Below are positions 7,673-15,418 of a stretch of DNA of 18,252 nt, in pieces. The stretch lies in NCBI GenBank assembly GCA_016198885.1, contig JACQHV010000007.1, positions 1 through 18,252 on the forward strand, in the 5' to 3' direction. The notes below the pieces were generated by a model. The model was given only the letters and a program-made list of their open reading frames with translations, was not told where the DNA came from and did not search any database. Origin of the DNA: Gammaproteobacteria bacterium. Lineage in GTDB: Bacteria; Pseudomonadota; Gammaproteobacteria; Eutrophobiales; Eutrophobiaceae. The position numbers were made by a program, and so were the translations under genes. Each line of letters starts with the position of its first letter. Position 1 is the stretch's first letter.

Positions 7673-8844
7673 TTGGAGTGACTATCCTTGGCGCCACCGG
7701 CAGCATTGGAGTCAATACGCTGGATGTGATTTCACAGCACCGGGATCGATTCAGTGTTGTCGCACTGACGGCAAACCGCAATGTGGAAAGTCTCGCCAAA
7801 CAATGCCTTGACTGGTCACCGCGTTATGCCGTAATGGCAGATGAGTCATGTGCCGGACAATTACAAAAAATACTTCATGGCAAAAGCACCGAAGTACTGG
7901 CAGGACCTGAAGGATTGCAACATGTCGCCGAAATTGAAGAGACTGATTATGTCATGGCGGCCATTGTTGGTGCTGCCGGCCTTTTACCCACGCTAGCAGC
8001 AGCAAAATCGGGCAAACGCATCCTGCTTGCCAATAAGGAATCACTGGTCATGTCAGGCCAGATATTTATAGATGCCGTGCGTGAGCATCAGGCCGAATTA
8101 TTGCCGATTGATAGTGAACATAATGCTATTTTTCAGTGCATGCCATCAGCATTTAATAATGGACTCAAAGAATCCGGTGTAAACCGTATATTATTGACTG
8201 CATCAGGTGGCCCATTTCGTACAACTCCATTAAATGAATTACACAGGGTAACGCCCGATCAGGCGTGCGCACATCCAAACTGGGTCATGGGACGCAAGAT
8301 TTCAGTGGATTCCGCCACGATGATGAATAAGGGACTTGAGATAATTGAAGCCTGCTGGTTATTTAATACCACACCGGATCACATCCAGGTAGTCCTGCAC
8401 CCACAGAGTGTCATCCATTCCATGGTTGAATATATCGATGGATCAGTGTTGGGGCAATTAAGCAATCCAGACATGCGCACACCTATAGCCTACGCTCTCG
8501 CCTGGCCAGAACGGATCCAGTCAGGCGTAGACTGTCTTAATTTATTCGATATCGCACAACTTGATTTCGAGCCTCCAGACCTTGAGCGCTTTCCCTGTCT
8601 GCGTCTGGCCAGAGAGGCTATGCAACTAGGAGGAACGGCAACTGCAATACTCAACGCAGCAAATGAAATTGCCGTAGAAGAATTTCTCAACAGGAATATT
8701 CGATTTACCAGCATTGCAGAAGTAGTAGAAACCACCCTGGCTCATGTTCCTTCTCATACAGCAGCAACACTGGAGATTATTCTCGCTGATGATATTGCAG
8801 CCAGGGAATATGCCAGATACATGGTCCAGGAGCTCGTTGCATGA
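7669..8844 (+). CDS. dxr: 1-deoxy-D-xylulose 5-phosphate reductoisomerase
   Basis: Dxr (IspC) makes 2-C-methyl-D-erythritol 4-phosphate, the committed step of the non-mevalonate isoprenoid pathway, using NADPH and a divalent metal; fosmidomycin targets this enzyme. The product is 391 residues (E. coli 398). The NADPH motif TILGATGSIG is at residues 5-14. LLANKESLV follows at about 119-127. Metal ligands are D148 and E150 in LPIDSEHNAIFQ, and E224 in MMNKGLE. LHPQSVIHSMVEY and LNAANEIAVEEFL are further family blocks. I chose GTG 7669 because it sits 6 bases after GGAGGG and two residues before the conserved N-terminus. With uppS two genes upstream, it supplies the same C5 units that UppS polymerises. 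ATGA overlap with rseP. Confidence 0.96.
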   Translation: MIGVTILGATGSIGVNTLDVISQHRDRFSVVALTANRNVESLAKQCLDWSPRYAVMADESCAGQLQKILHGKSTEVLAGPEGLQHVAEIEETDYVMAAIVGAAGLLPTLAAAKSGKRILLANKESLVMSGQIFIDAVREHQAELLPIDSEHNAIFQCMPSAFNNGLKESGVNRILLTASGGPFRTTPLNELHRVTPDQACAHPNWVMGRKISVDSATMMNKGLEIIEACWLFNTTPDHIQVVLHPQSVIHSMVEYIDGSVLGQLSNPDMRTPIAYALAWPERIQSGVDCLNLFDIAQLDFEPPDLERFPCLRLAREAMQLGGTATAILNAANEIAVEEFLNRNIRFTSIAEVVETTLAHVPSHTAATLEIILADDIAAREYARYMVQELVA

Positions 8845-10199
8845 TTGATTTCCTGCAACATCTATTTGCTTTTATATTTGCCCTGGGGGTATTGATCACA
8901 TTTCATGAATATGGACATTTCTGGGTGGCACGGAGATATGATGTAAAGATTCTGAGGTTTTCAGTCGGTTTTGGCCGCCCCTTATGGAAACGGTATTTTG
9001 GCAAGGATAAAAGTGAGCTGGTTGTTGCAGCCCTGCCCTTAGGTGGTTATGTCAAAATGCTGGATGAAAGGGAAGGGACAGTCCTCCCGCATGAGGTGGA
9101 TCGTGCCTTTAATCGAAAGCCCATTGGCCAAAGATTCATGATTGTCCTGGCTGGTCCGTTATTCAATTTTCTGTTTGCAATCCTGGCTTATTGGATAATG
9201 TATATGATAGGGCTGTCGGGCTTGAAACCAATCATAGGTATCGTAACACCAGGTTCAATTGCTGAAGAGGCAGGTTTGAAACCAGGTCATGAGATTATCG
9301 CAATTGATTCACACAAAACGGCCACCTGGACCATGGTCGTAGATGCCCTGATTAATGATGTTATTGAAGGAGGGAAAGTACAATTCACAGTGCGGGATTC
9401 CCAAGCTTCAGAATATGCCTTGATCATTGATCTGAAAGATGTGTCAATTGATGATCTCGCCGAGCAGGGGATTTTGGAGAGAGTGGGCGTTCAACCGGTG
9501 CAGATTAAAGCCCCTGCAGTTATTGGCAGTTTGAATACCGGTCTTGCAGCAGAAAAAGCGGGATTTAAAACAGGAGATAGAATTATTGCGGTTGACGGAA
9601 AAAGTATCTCTGATTGGGGAGAATGGGTTGAATTTATCCAGGCACACCCGGAAGAAAATCTGACTGTTGATATCATGCGTAATGAAGAACATCTGGTATT
9701 GCTATTACGGCCAGATAAAAAAGAAACAGATGATGGACGCATAATTGGATTTATCGGTGCTGCCAATAAACCTCCATTAACGTTATTTGCAAAGGAATCC
9801 TATGCAGTATTTCCTGCCTTTATAAAAGCTATCGAAAGGACATGGACCATGTCCTGGGTAACATTGCGAATGCTGGGTAAAATAATTACAGGAAAGGCCT
9901 CTTATAAGAACCTAAGCGGGCCAATCAGTATTGCACAATATGCAGGTGATTCCGCGGAAAATGGAATCGCTGCATTTCTATGGTTTCTTGGCATTGTCAG
10001 TGTCAGTCTGGGTGTGCTGAATTTGTTGCCTATACCTTTACTGGATGGTGGGCATTTAATGTATTACCTTATAGAATTCGTAAAAGGGAGCCCGGTATCA
10101 GAGACTGTACAAATGCTTGGACAGCAGATAGGTCTCGCGCTGTTACTCGGATTGATGATATTGGTATTCTATAACGATATTATGCGTCTGATAGGATGA
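8841..10199 (+). CDS. rseP: RseP, site-2 intramembrane zinc protease
   Basis: RseP cleaves anti-sigma factor RseA within the inner membrane after DegS, which releases sigma E during envelope stress, and it also removes remnant signal peptides. The 452 residues match E. coli RseP (450). The zinc site HEYGH is at residues 22-26, in the first membrane segment, and the third ligand is D402 in LLPIPLLDGGH. Two PDZ domains lie between, seen as GSIAEEAGLKPGHEIIAID (about residues 138-156) and LAAEKAGFKTGDRIIAVDG (about 235-253). The last membrane segment is near the C-terminus. The ATG overlaps the dxr stop as ATGA, with GGAG 8 bases upstream. It is next to bamA and skp, both sigma E targets in E. 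coli; I saw no clear sigma E promoter here. Confidence 0.96.
   Translation: MIDFLQHLFAFIFALGVLITFHEYGHFWVARRYDVKILRFSVGFGRPLWKRYFGKDKSELVVAALPLGGYVKMLDEREGTVLPHEVDRAFNRKPIGQRFMIVLAGPLFNFLFAILAYWIMYMIGLSGLKPIIGIVTPGSIAEEAGLKPGHEIIAIDSHKTATWTMVVDALINDVIEGGKVQFTVRDSQASEYALIIDLKDVSIDDLAEQGILERVGVQPVQIKAPAVIGSLNTGLAAEKAGFKTGDRIIAVDGKSISDWGEWVEFIQAHPEENLTVDIMRNEEHLVLLLRPDKKETDDGRIIGFIGAANKPPLTLFAKESYAVFPAFIKAIERTWTMSWVTLRMLGKIITGKASYKNLSGPISIAQYAGDSAENGIAAFLWFLGIVSVSLGVLNLLPIPLLDGGHLMYYLIEFVKGSPVSETVQMLGQQIGLALLLGLMILVFYNDIMRLIG
9837..9855 (+). repeat. 19-bp palindrome inside rseP
   Basis: AGGACATGG (9837-9845) and CCATGTCCT (9847-9855) are perfect reverse complements around a single A. It lies in the coding part for ERTWTMSW, between the second PDZ domain and the last membrane region. 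The protein reading frame is unaffected. About one such repeat is expected by chance in a window this size. Confidence 0.4.
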
Positions 10200-10228
10200 A
10201 GGCTGTTTAAAACATTAAAAACTATTAC

Positions 10229-12526
10229 ATGCATCATCTTCTTAAGATATTAGTTTATACAATAATTCTGTCTTTGCATTTACCTGGTTACCTGTTCGCA
10301 GCCCAGGAATTTGTCATTGAAGATATCCGCGTCGAGGGATTGCAGCGTCTCACGCCCGGGACGGTGTTTAATTATCTGCCCATGAAAGTGGGCGATACTT
10401 TTGATGATGAACGTTCGGCAGAGGCCGTCCGGGCGCTGTTCAAGACCGGATTATTTGAAGATGTACGCCTTGAACGTGATGGTGGAGTTTTAGTCTTTAT
10501 CATTAAAGAGAGGCCGGCAATAGGAAGTATCACATTAAATGGAAACAAGGATATTCGCACTGAAGATCTCCTGGATGGCTTGAAACAGATCGGATTTGCT
10601 GAAGGCCGCGTCTTTAATCAATCACAGCTTGATAAACTGGAGCAGGAACTCAGACGGCAATATTTTTCCCTGGGTAAATATGCTGTTGGTATCGAGTCAA
10701 CCGTAACACCTTTGGAAAACAATCGTGTCGCTGTCACTATTGATATATCAGAAGGAATTGCAGCAAAGATCCGTCAAATTAATATTGTAGGAAATGATGC
10801 CTTCAGTGAAAAAAAGTTGCTGAAAGTATTTAAATTAACTACACCCACAATGATTTCTTTCTTTACCAAGTCTGATCAATATTCACGTGAGAAACTGAGC
10901 GCAGATCTGGAATCCTTACGTACCTATTATCTCGATCGTGGTTATATCAACTTCAATGTTGATTCAACCCAGGTATCCATTACACCTGATAAAAAGGATA
11001 TTTATATCACCATCAATATTTCTGAAGGAGAGCCCTACACTATCTCCGGGGTTAAATTGGCAGGCGACCTCGTATTACCTGAAGCTGATTTAATCGAATT
11101 AATTGATGTTAAAAAAGGTGAATTATTTTCATTAGGCACGCTGACCAAAAGTACCAAGGCGATAACAGATAGTCTTGGTAATGAAGGTTATGCCTTTGCT
11201 AACGTGAATTCCGTACCCGATATTGACAAGGAAAACAAAACAGTCGCTGTTACTTTTTTTGTTGATCCCGGGAAACGTGCCTATGTAAGACGGATTAATT
11301 TCAGCGGCAATACCAGAACACGGGATGAAGTGCTCAGGCGTGAAATGCGTCAGCCGGAAGGAGGGTGGATATCCACAGAAAAGGTGGAGCGCGGAAAGGT
11401 TCGATTACAAAAGCTGGGTTATTTCCAGGAAGTCAATGTGGAAACCCCTGCAGTGCAGGGGACGACTGATCAGGTAGATGTCAATTATACTGTTGTTGAG
11501 CAACAATCAGGACAACTGGGTGCAGGCATCGGTTTTTCCCAGAGTGCAGGGATTATATTTCAGACCAGTGTTACACAAGAAAATTTTCTGGGCAGCGGCA
11601 AGCGCGTCAGTTTTGCATTCAGTAACAGTGATGTAAATCGCAGATTCGGCCTGGGTTATACAAATCCATATTATACCATTGATGGCATCAGCCGGGGATT
11701 TGATGCCTTCTACCGCGAAACTGAGGGTCTGGATGCCAATGTGACGGCATTTGATTCCCGTGTCTACGGCGGTGGCGTGAATCTGGGCATACCTGTGACT
11801 GAATTTAATTCATTCAGGACAGCATTAAATTACGAAAATACATCGATAAACAATGATGGTGACTTTGCAGATGAGGTGCAGGAATTTATCGCTGCAAATG
11901 GTGATCAATTTGATATATTCAAACTGTTGGGCAATTATGCCTATGATAGCCGCAACAAGGCCGTATTACCCGATGCCGGAACATATCATAATATAAATGC
12001 TGAAATCGCCCTGCCATTTATAGGGAATTCTCTTGAGTTTTACAAGGTCCAGTACAGGACACAATGGTTTACCAATTTTCTTGAGGATTATATTATTTCA
12101 TTGAGGGGTCAAGTTGGATATGGTGCAGGATACAGTGATACAGAAGAACTGCCGTTTTTCGAAAATTTTTATACAGGTGGTCCGGATTCAATACGCGGTT
12201 ATGAGGAAAATACCGTGGGACCGAAAGATTCTGATGGCCGGCCGCTTGGGGGTAATTTTGAATTGACAGGTGGCGCAGAAGTAATTTTACCTGTACCTTT
12301 TTTCAGAGATATCAAATCTACTCGTATAACCGGTTTTTTTGATGCGGGTAATGTCTATGGTGAAGATGAATCAGTTGATTTTGGCTTATTACGGTATTCG
12401 GTCGGAATTAGTGGAATGTGGGTATCACCTTTTGGCATAATTAGAATGAGTTTTGCTCAACCTTTTGGTGATGAACCAGACGACCAGTTGCAGGCATTTC
12501 AATTTACCTTTGGCTCGGCCTTTTAA
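10229..12526 (+). CDS. bamA: BamA, outer membrane protein assembly factor
   Basis: BamA is the central channel of the BAM complex that inserts beta-barrel proteins into the outer membrane. The 765-residue precursor starts with a signal peptide (hydrophobic residues about 4-24, cleavage likely after LFA or FAA). Five POTRA domains follow in the N-terminal half, starting with FVIEDIRVEGLQRL and with repeated G-N and R-G-Y-type blocks such as LDRGYINFNVDST. The C-terminal half is the 16-strand barrel. The lid-loop motif conserved as VRGF is IRGY here (residues 655-658, in GGPDSIRGYEENTVGP). The last residues FQFTFGSAF end in phenylalanine, the usual outer-membrane targeting signal. It is somewhat shorter than E. 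coli BamA (810). The gap to rseP is 29 bases and the ribosome binding site is poor. Confidence 0.97.
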   Translation: MHHLLKILVYTIILSLHLPGYLFAAQEFVIEDIRVEGLQRLTPGTVFNYLPMKVGDTFDDERSAEAVRALFKTGLFEDVRLERDGGVLVFIIKERPAIGSITLNGNKDIRTEDLLDGLKQIGFAEGRVFNQSQLDKLEQELRRQYFSLGKYAVGIESTVTPLENNRVAVTIDISEGIAAKIRQINIVGNDAFSEKKLLKVFKLTTPTMISFFTKSDQYSREKLSADLESLRTYYLDRGYINFNVDSTQVSITPDKKDIYITINISEGEPYTISGVKLAGDLVLPEADLIELIDVKKGELFSLGTLTKSTKAITDSLGNEGYAFANVNSVPDIDKENKTVAVTFFVDPGKRAYVRRINFSGNTRTRDEVLRREMRQPEGGWISTEKVERGKVRLQKLGYFQEVNVETPAVQGTTDQVDVNYTVVEQQSGQLGAGIGFSQSAGIIFQTSVTQENFLGSGKRVSFAFSNSDVNRRFGLGYTNPYYTIDGISRGFDAFYRETEGLDANVTAFDSRVYGGGVNLGIPVTEFNSFRTALNYENTSINNDGDFADEVQEFIAANGDQFDIFKLLGNYAYDSRNKAVLPDAGTYHNINAEIALPFIGNSLEFYKVQYRTQWFTNFLEDYIISLRGQVGYGAGYSDTEELPFFENFYTGGPDSIRGYEENTVGPKDSDGRPLGGNFELTGGAEVILPVPFFRDIKSTRITGFFDAGNVYGEDESVDFGLLRYSVGISGMWVSPFGIIRMSFAQPFGDEPDDQLQAFQFTFGSAF
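11445..11461 (+). repeat. 17-bp palindrome inside bamA
   Basis: CCCCTGCA (11445-11452) and TGCAGGGG (11454-11461) surround a single G. As RNA it could fold as a 6-bp GC-rich stem with a 5-base loop. It falls at the join between the last POTRA domain and the barrel. It has no T-run and may be chance. Confidence 0.4.
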
Positions 12527-12534
12527 ATTATTTT

Positions 12535-12538
12535 GGAG
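12535..12538 (+). promoter_or_regulatory. Ribosome binding site that decides the skp TTG start
   Basis: GGAG lies 7 bases before TTG 12546, directly after the bamA stop. The TTG opens a standard signal peptide (KNINF, then a hydrophobic core). The only longer reading in this frame would begin inside bamA and add unrelated residues. Confidence 0.7.
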
Positions 12539-12545
12539 TAGATCA

Positions 12546-13079
12546 TTGAAAAACATAAATTTTACTTCCGTGTTATTAATATTATTCCTGTTCTCAGGAC
12601 TCATTACGTCTGTATATGCAGAAGAGTACAAAATTGGTGCTGTCAATGCGATTCGTGTGCTTGAGCAACACCCGCAGGCAGAAGTTATCCGGGGCACCAT
12701 TGAAAAAGAATTTGCCCCAAGGGATCAACAACTTGTTGCGGAACAGAAATCGTTAAAAGAGCTTGAAGATCACCTGACCAAGGATGGTGAGATCATGAGT
12801 GAATCTGAACGCGTAAAACTGGAGCGTGATATCATCAACAAGAAGAGGGATTTGAAACGCAATCAGGATGAATTCAGGGAGGATTTCAATTTCAGGCGCA
12901 ATGAAGAATTGGCCAAGATACAAAAGCAAATTATAGAAGCAATTCAACAAGTAGCAAAAGACAACAATTATGATGTCGTGTTGAGTGATATTGCAGTCGT
13001 TTACGCAAGCCCCAAGGCAGATATCACGAATCAGGTGATTGAATATTTAAAGAATCAAGGTAAGGAAAGTGGGCAATAA
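12546..13079 (+). CDS. skp: Skp/OmpH family periplasmic chaperone
   Basis: Skp is a trimeric periplasmic chaperone that holds unfolded outer membrane proteins on their way to BamA. From TTG 12546 the precursor is 177 residues. A signal peptide is evident: basic start MKN, hydrophobic core at about residues 8-23 and likely cleavage after VYA (residue 25). The mature part begins with the family's first strand, KIGAVNAIRVLEQHP, followed by long charged helices that form the tentacle-like coiled coil (residues about 45-140, rich in K, E and R). The C-terminal strand NYDVVLSDIAVVYA closes the small barrel. Immediately after bamA, as in most proteobacteria. The TTG start is favoured by the GGAG ribosome binding site at 7 bases and by the signal peptide. 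Confidence 0.93.
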   Translation: MKNINFTSVLLILFLFSGLITSVYAEEYKIGAVNAIRVLEQHPQAEVIRGTIEKEFAPRDQQLVAEQKSLKELEDHLTKDGEIMSESERVKLERDIINKKRDLKRNQDEFREDFNFRRNEELAKIQKQIIEAIQQVAKDNNYDVVLSDIAVVYASPKADITNQVIEYLKNQGKESGQ

Positions 13080-13112
13080 TAAATTGCAATAAATCCCATC
13101 TACTTATGAATC

Positions 13113-14123
13113 ATGATATACACACTTCAGGAAATCGCCAAGCATATCAATGCCGAATTACATGGTGATCCTGATTGTGAGATAAGGAATGTTGATACAT
13201 TAGAAAACGCATCAACTGGTGAAATCAGTTTTCTATCCAATAATCGATATCTACACTTTTTAAAATCAACAAAGGCTTCTGCTGTTATATTAAAAGCAGA
13301 AAATCTGGTTGACTGTCCGGTACATGCTTTGGTTATGGAGAATCCATATCTGGGGTATGCAAATGTCGCCAGACTATTGTACCCGGACACTGTCATTGAA
13401 CCAGGCATACATGTCAGTGCTAATATTCACTCCGTAAATATTCATCCAACAGTCTGTATCGGTCCATATGTAACAGTCGGAAGTAATACAAAAATCGCTG
13501 CCAATGTTTATATTGGGCCAGGATGTATTATAGGTAATGATATTACGATCGGTGAAGACACCAGACTTATTGCAAATGTAGTCTTATGCCATGGTGTAGA
13601 GATTGGTAAAAGGGGAATATTACACCCCGGTGTAGTAATCGGCGCCGATGGTTTTGGTATCGCCAACGATAATGGAAAGTGGCTGAAAATTCCTCAGATT
13701 GGCAGTGTGAAGATAGGGAATGACGTCGAAATTGGCGCTAATACTACAGTAGACAGAGGCGCTTTGGGTAATACAATCATCGATGATGGTGTTAAGATCG
13801 ATAACCAGGTCCAGATTGGTCATAATGTGTATATAGGTGAACATACGGCAATTGCAGGTTGTGTAGGGATCGCAGGCAGTACAAAAATTGGCAAGCGTTG
13901 TATGATTGGCGGTGCTGCAGGAATCAGCGGTCATATTGAGATTGTGGATGATGTGATTATCATGGCGATGACGGGTGTTGCAAATTCAATTAAAAAACCT
14001 GGCGTCTATGCATCAGGTGTTCCTGCGATGGATGCAAAAACCTGGAGAAAAAATATCGCAACTTATAAACATTTGTATGCGCTTAATTCACGCGTGATTA
14101 AACTTGAAAAAAAATCAAAATAG
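13113..14123 (+). CDS. lpxD: UDP-3-O-(3-hydroxyacyl)glucosamine N-acyltransferase
   Basis: LpxD adds the second 3-hydroxyacyl chain, from acyl-ACP, to the amino group in the third step of lipid A synthesis. The 336-residue protein (E. coli 341) has an N-terminal uridine-binding domain, with GEISFLSNNRYL near residues 36-47, and a left-handed beta helix built from hexapeptide repeats (about residues 100-290; for example IGPYVTVG, IGPGCIIG and IGEDT). The catalytic histidine is H237 in VQIGHNV. FGIANDNGKWLKIPQIG is the family's conserved insertion. The start ATG 13113 is 33 bases after skp and has no clear ribosome binding site; another ATG at 13106 is out of frame. Confidence 0.97.
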   Translation: MIYTLQEIAKHINAELHGDPDCEIRNVDTLENASTGEISFLSNNRYLHFLKSTKASAVILKAENLVDCPVHALVMENPYLGYANVARLLYPDTVIEPGIHVSANIHSVNIHPTVCIGPYVTVGSNTKIAANVYIGPGCIIGNDITIGEDTRLIANVVLCHGVEIGKRGILHPGVVIGADGFGIANDNGKWLKIPQIGSVKIGNDVEIGANTTVDRGALGNTIIDDGVKIDNQVQIGHNVYIGEHTAIAGCVGIAGSTKIGKRCMIGGAAGISGHIEIVDDVIIMAMTGVANSIKKPGVYASGVPAMDAKTWRKNIATYKHLYALNSRVIKLEKKSK

Positions 14124-14146
14124 ACAAATCAATCCAGATTAAAATC

Positions 14147-14596
14147 ATGGGCACATTGGACATACATAAAATCAGGAATTATCTGCCACATCGATATCCC
14201 ATCCTGTTGATAGACAAGGTATTGTCATATGAACCATATAACTCACTGGTTGCGTTGAAAAATATCTCAATGAATGAACCTTTTTTTCAAGGACATTTCC
14301 CATCGACACCTATAATGCCGGGTGTACTAATCATTGAGGCAATGGCCCAGGCCGCGGCTCTATTGGGGTGTGTGTCAACTGCAGAAGTTACTAAAGACGG
14401 TAATTTATATTATCTTGTTGGTGTTGATAATGTTCGGTTTAAACGGCCAGTCAGGCCGGGTGATCAACTGATCCTTAATGTAAAATTTGAAAAGGAACGG
14501 CGGAATATATGGAAGTTTAACGCCACTGCAACAGTAGATAAGCACTTTATTGCATCAGCAGAATTACTGACGACAGTGATGGAACCAGATTCTTGA
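14147..14596 (+). CDS. fabZ: (3R)-hydroxyacyl-ACP dehydratase
   Basis: FabZ removes water from 3-hydroxyacyl-ACP in fatty acid elongation. It competes with LpxA and LpxD for the same 3-hydroxyacyl-ACP pool, which explains its place between their genes. The 149-residue hot-dog fold protein (E. coli 151) has LPHRYPILLID at residues 13-23 and the active-site pair H50 (FFQGHFP) and E64 (PGVLIIEAMAQ). The ATG at 14147 follows lpxD by 23 bases. Its TGA stop (14594-14596) overlaps the TTG start of lpxA. Confidence 0.97.
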   Translation: MGTLDIHKIRNYLPHRYPILLIDKVLSYEPYNSLVALKNISMNEPFFQGHFPSTPIMPGVLIIEAMAQAAALLGCVSTAEVTKDGNLYYLVGVDNVRFKRPVRPGDQLILNVKFEKERRNIWKFNATATVDKHFIASAELLTTVMEPDS

Positions 14597-15366
14597 TTGA
14601 TTCAACGGCAGTCATTGATCCAGATTCCCATATTGGCAAGGATGTCTCTATTGGGCCATGTTCAATAATAGGCCAGGATGTCACTATAGGTGATTCTACG
14701 TGGATTGGTCCGCATGTTGTGATTAAAGGACCGACAAAAATTGGCACGTCAAACAGGATATTTCAATTTAGTTCCATCGGTGATGATCCACAGGATAAAA
14801 AATATCATGATGATAAAAATTCCATACTGGAGATAGGAAATCATAATGTTATTCGGGAATTCTGCTCGATTAATCGCGGTACTGAACACGGAGGTGGCAA
14901 AACAATTATTGGTCATTACAACTGGATTATGGCATATGTTCATATTGCCCATGATTGTAATATCGGTAGTCATACAATATTTGCCAATAATGCGACATTA
15001 GCCGGCCATGTAGTAATTGATGACTATGTAGTGCTTGGTGGATTCACAGGCATACACCAATTTTGTCATGTAGGACGTCATAGCTTCACTGCAATATCAT
15101 CCGTCGTTGTAAAAGATGTACCACCTTACCTGATGATATCAGGCAATACTGCCAAACCAAATGGTTTGAACAAGGAGGGTTTAAAACGGCACGGATATTC
15201 GAGCGAAACCATAAATAAACTGCGTAAGGCATATAAAATTGTTTATCGTGAGGGTTTAACGATAAAACAAGCATTAGATGCGCTACAAACTCATCTTGCC
15301 GGGAATGAAGAGGTTGCATACTTTGCGGAGTTTATCGCAAAATCACAGCGTGGAATTGTACGTTAG
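14593..15366 (+). CDS. lpxA: UDP-N-acetylglucosamine acyltransferase
   Basis: LpxA transfers a 3-hydroxyacyl chain from ACP to the 3-hydroxyl of UDP-GlcNAc, the first step of lipid A synthesis. The 257-residue protein (E. coli 262) is a left-handed beta helix of hexapeptide repeats (HIGKDVSIGPCSIIGQDVTI and so on). The catalytic histidine is H120 in VHIAHDC, equal to E. coli H125. ANNATLAGHV and HQFC are also conserved. The N-terminus MIDSTAVIDP requires the TTG at 14593, which overlaps the fabZ TGA; no ATG or GTG lies near. The residue matching E. coli G173, the acyl-chain ruler, is I168, which suggests a chain shorter than C14 (see findings). The C-terminal helical domain ends in SQRGIVR. 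Confidence 0.96.
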   Translation: MIDSTAVIDPDSHIGKDVSIGPCSIIGQDVTIGDSTWIGPHVVIKGPTKIGTSNRIFQFSSIGDDPQDKKYHDDKNSILEIGNHNVIREFCSINRGTEHGGGKTIIGHYNWIMAYVHIAHDCNIGSHTIFANNATLAGHVVIDDYVVLGGFTGIHQFCHVGRHSFTAISSVVVKDVPPYLMISGNTAKPNGLNKEGLKRHGYSSETINKLRKAYKIVYREGLTIKQALDALQTHLAGNEEVAYFAEFIAKSQRGIVR

Positions 15367-15418
15367 ATACATTTCACTGCTTTAGTTTCTGTTATTAAAC
15401 ACTTGGTAATGACGTTTG

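Noticed and set aside
9900..10228. Sigma E promoter ahead of bamA
   Set aside because: This is expected by analogy with E. coli, but I found no GAACTT-like box at the correct distance from a TCTGA-like box. GAACCT near 9908 has no partner.
12453..12545. Longer Skp reading beginning inside the end of bamA
   Set aside because: It would put 31 unrelated residues before the signal peptide. TTG 12546 has a ribosome binding site at 7 bases.
15367..15418. Possible promoter in the lpxA-lpxB gap (TTTCAC and TATTAA)
   Set aside because: The spacing is only 15 bases and the -35 match is poor. The gap is AT-rich, so such boxes are expected by chance.
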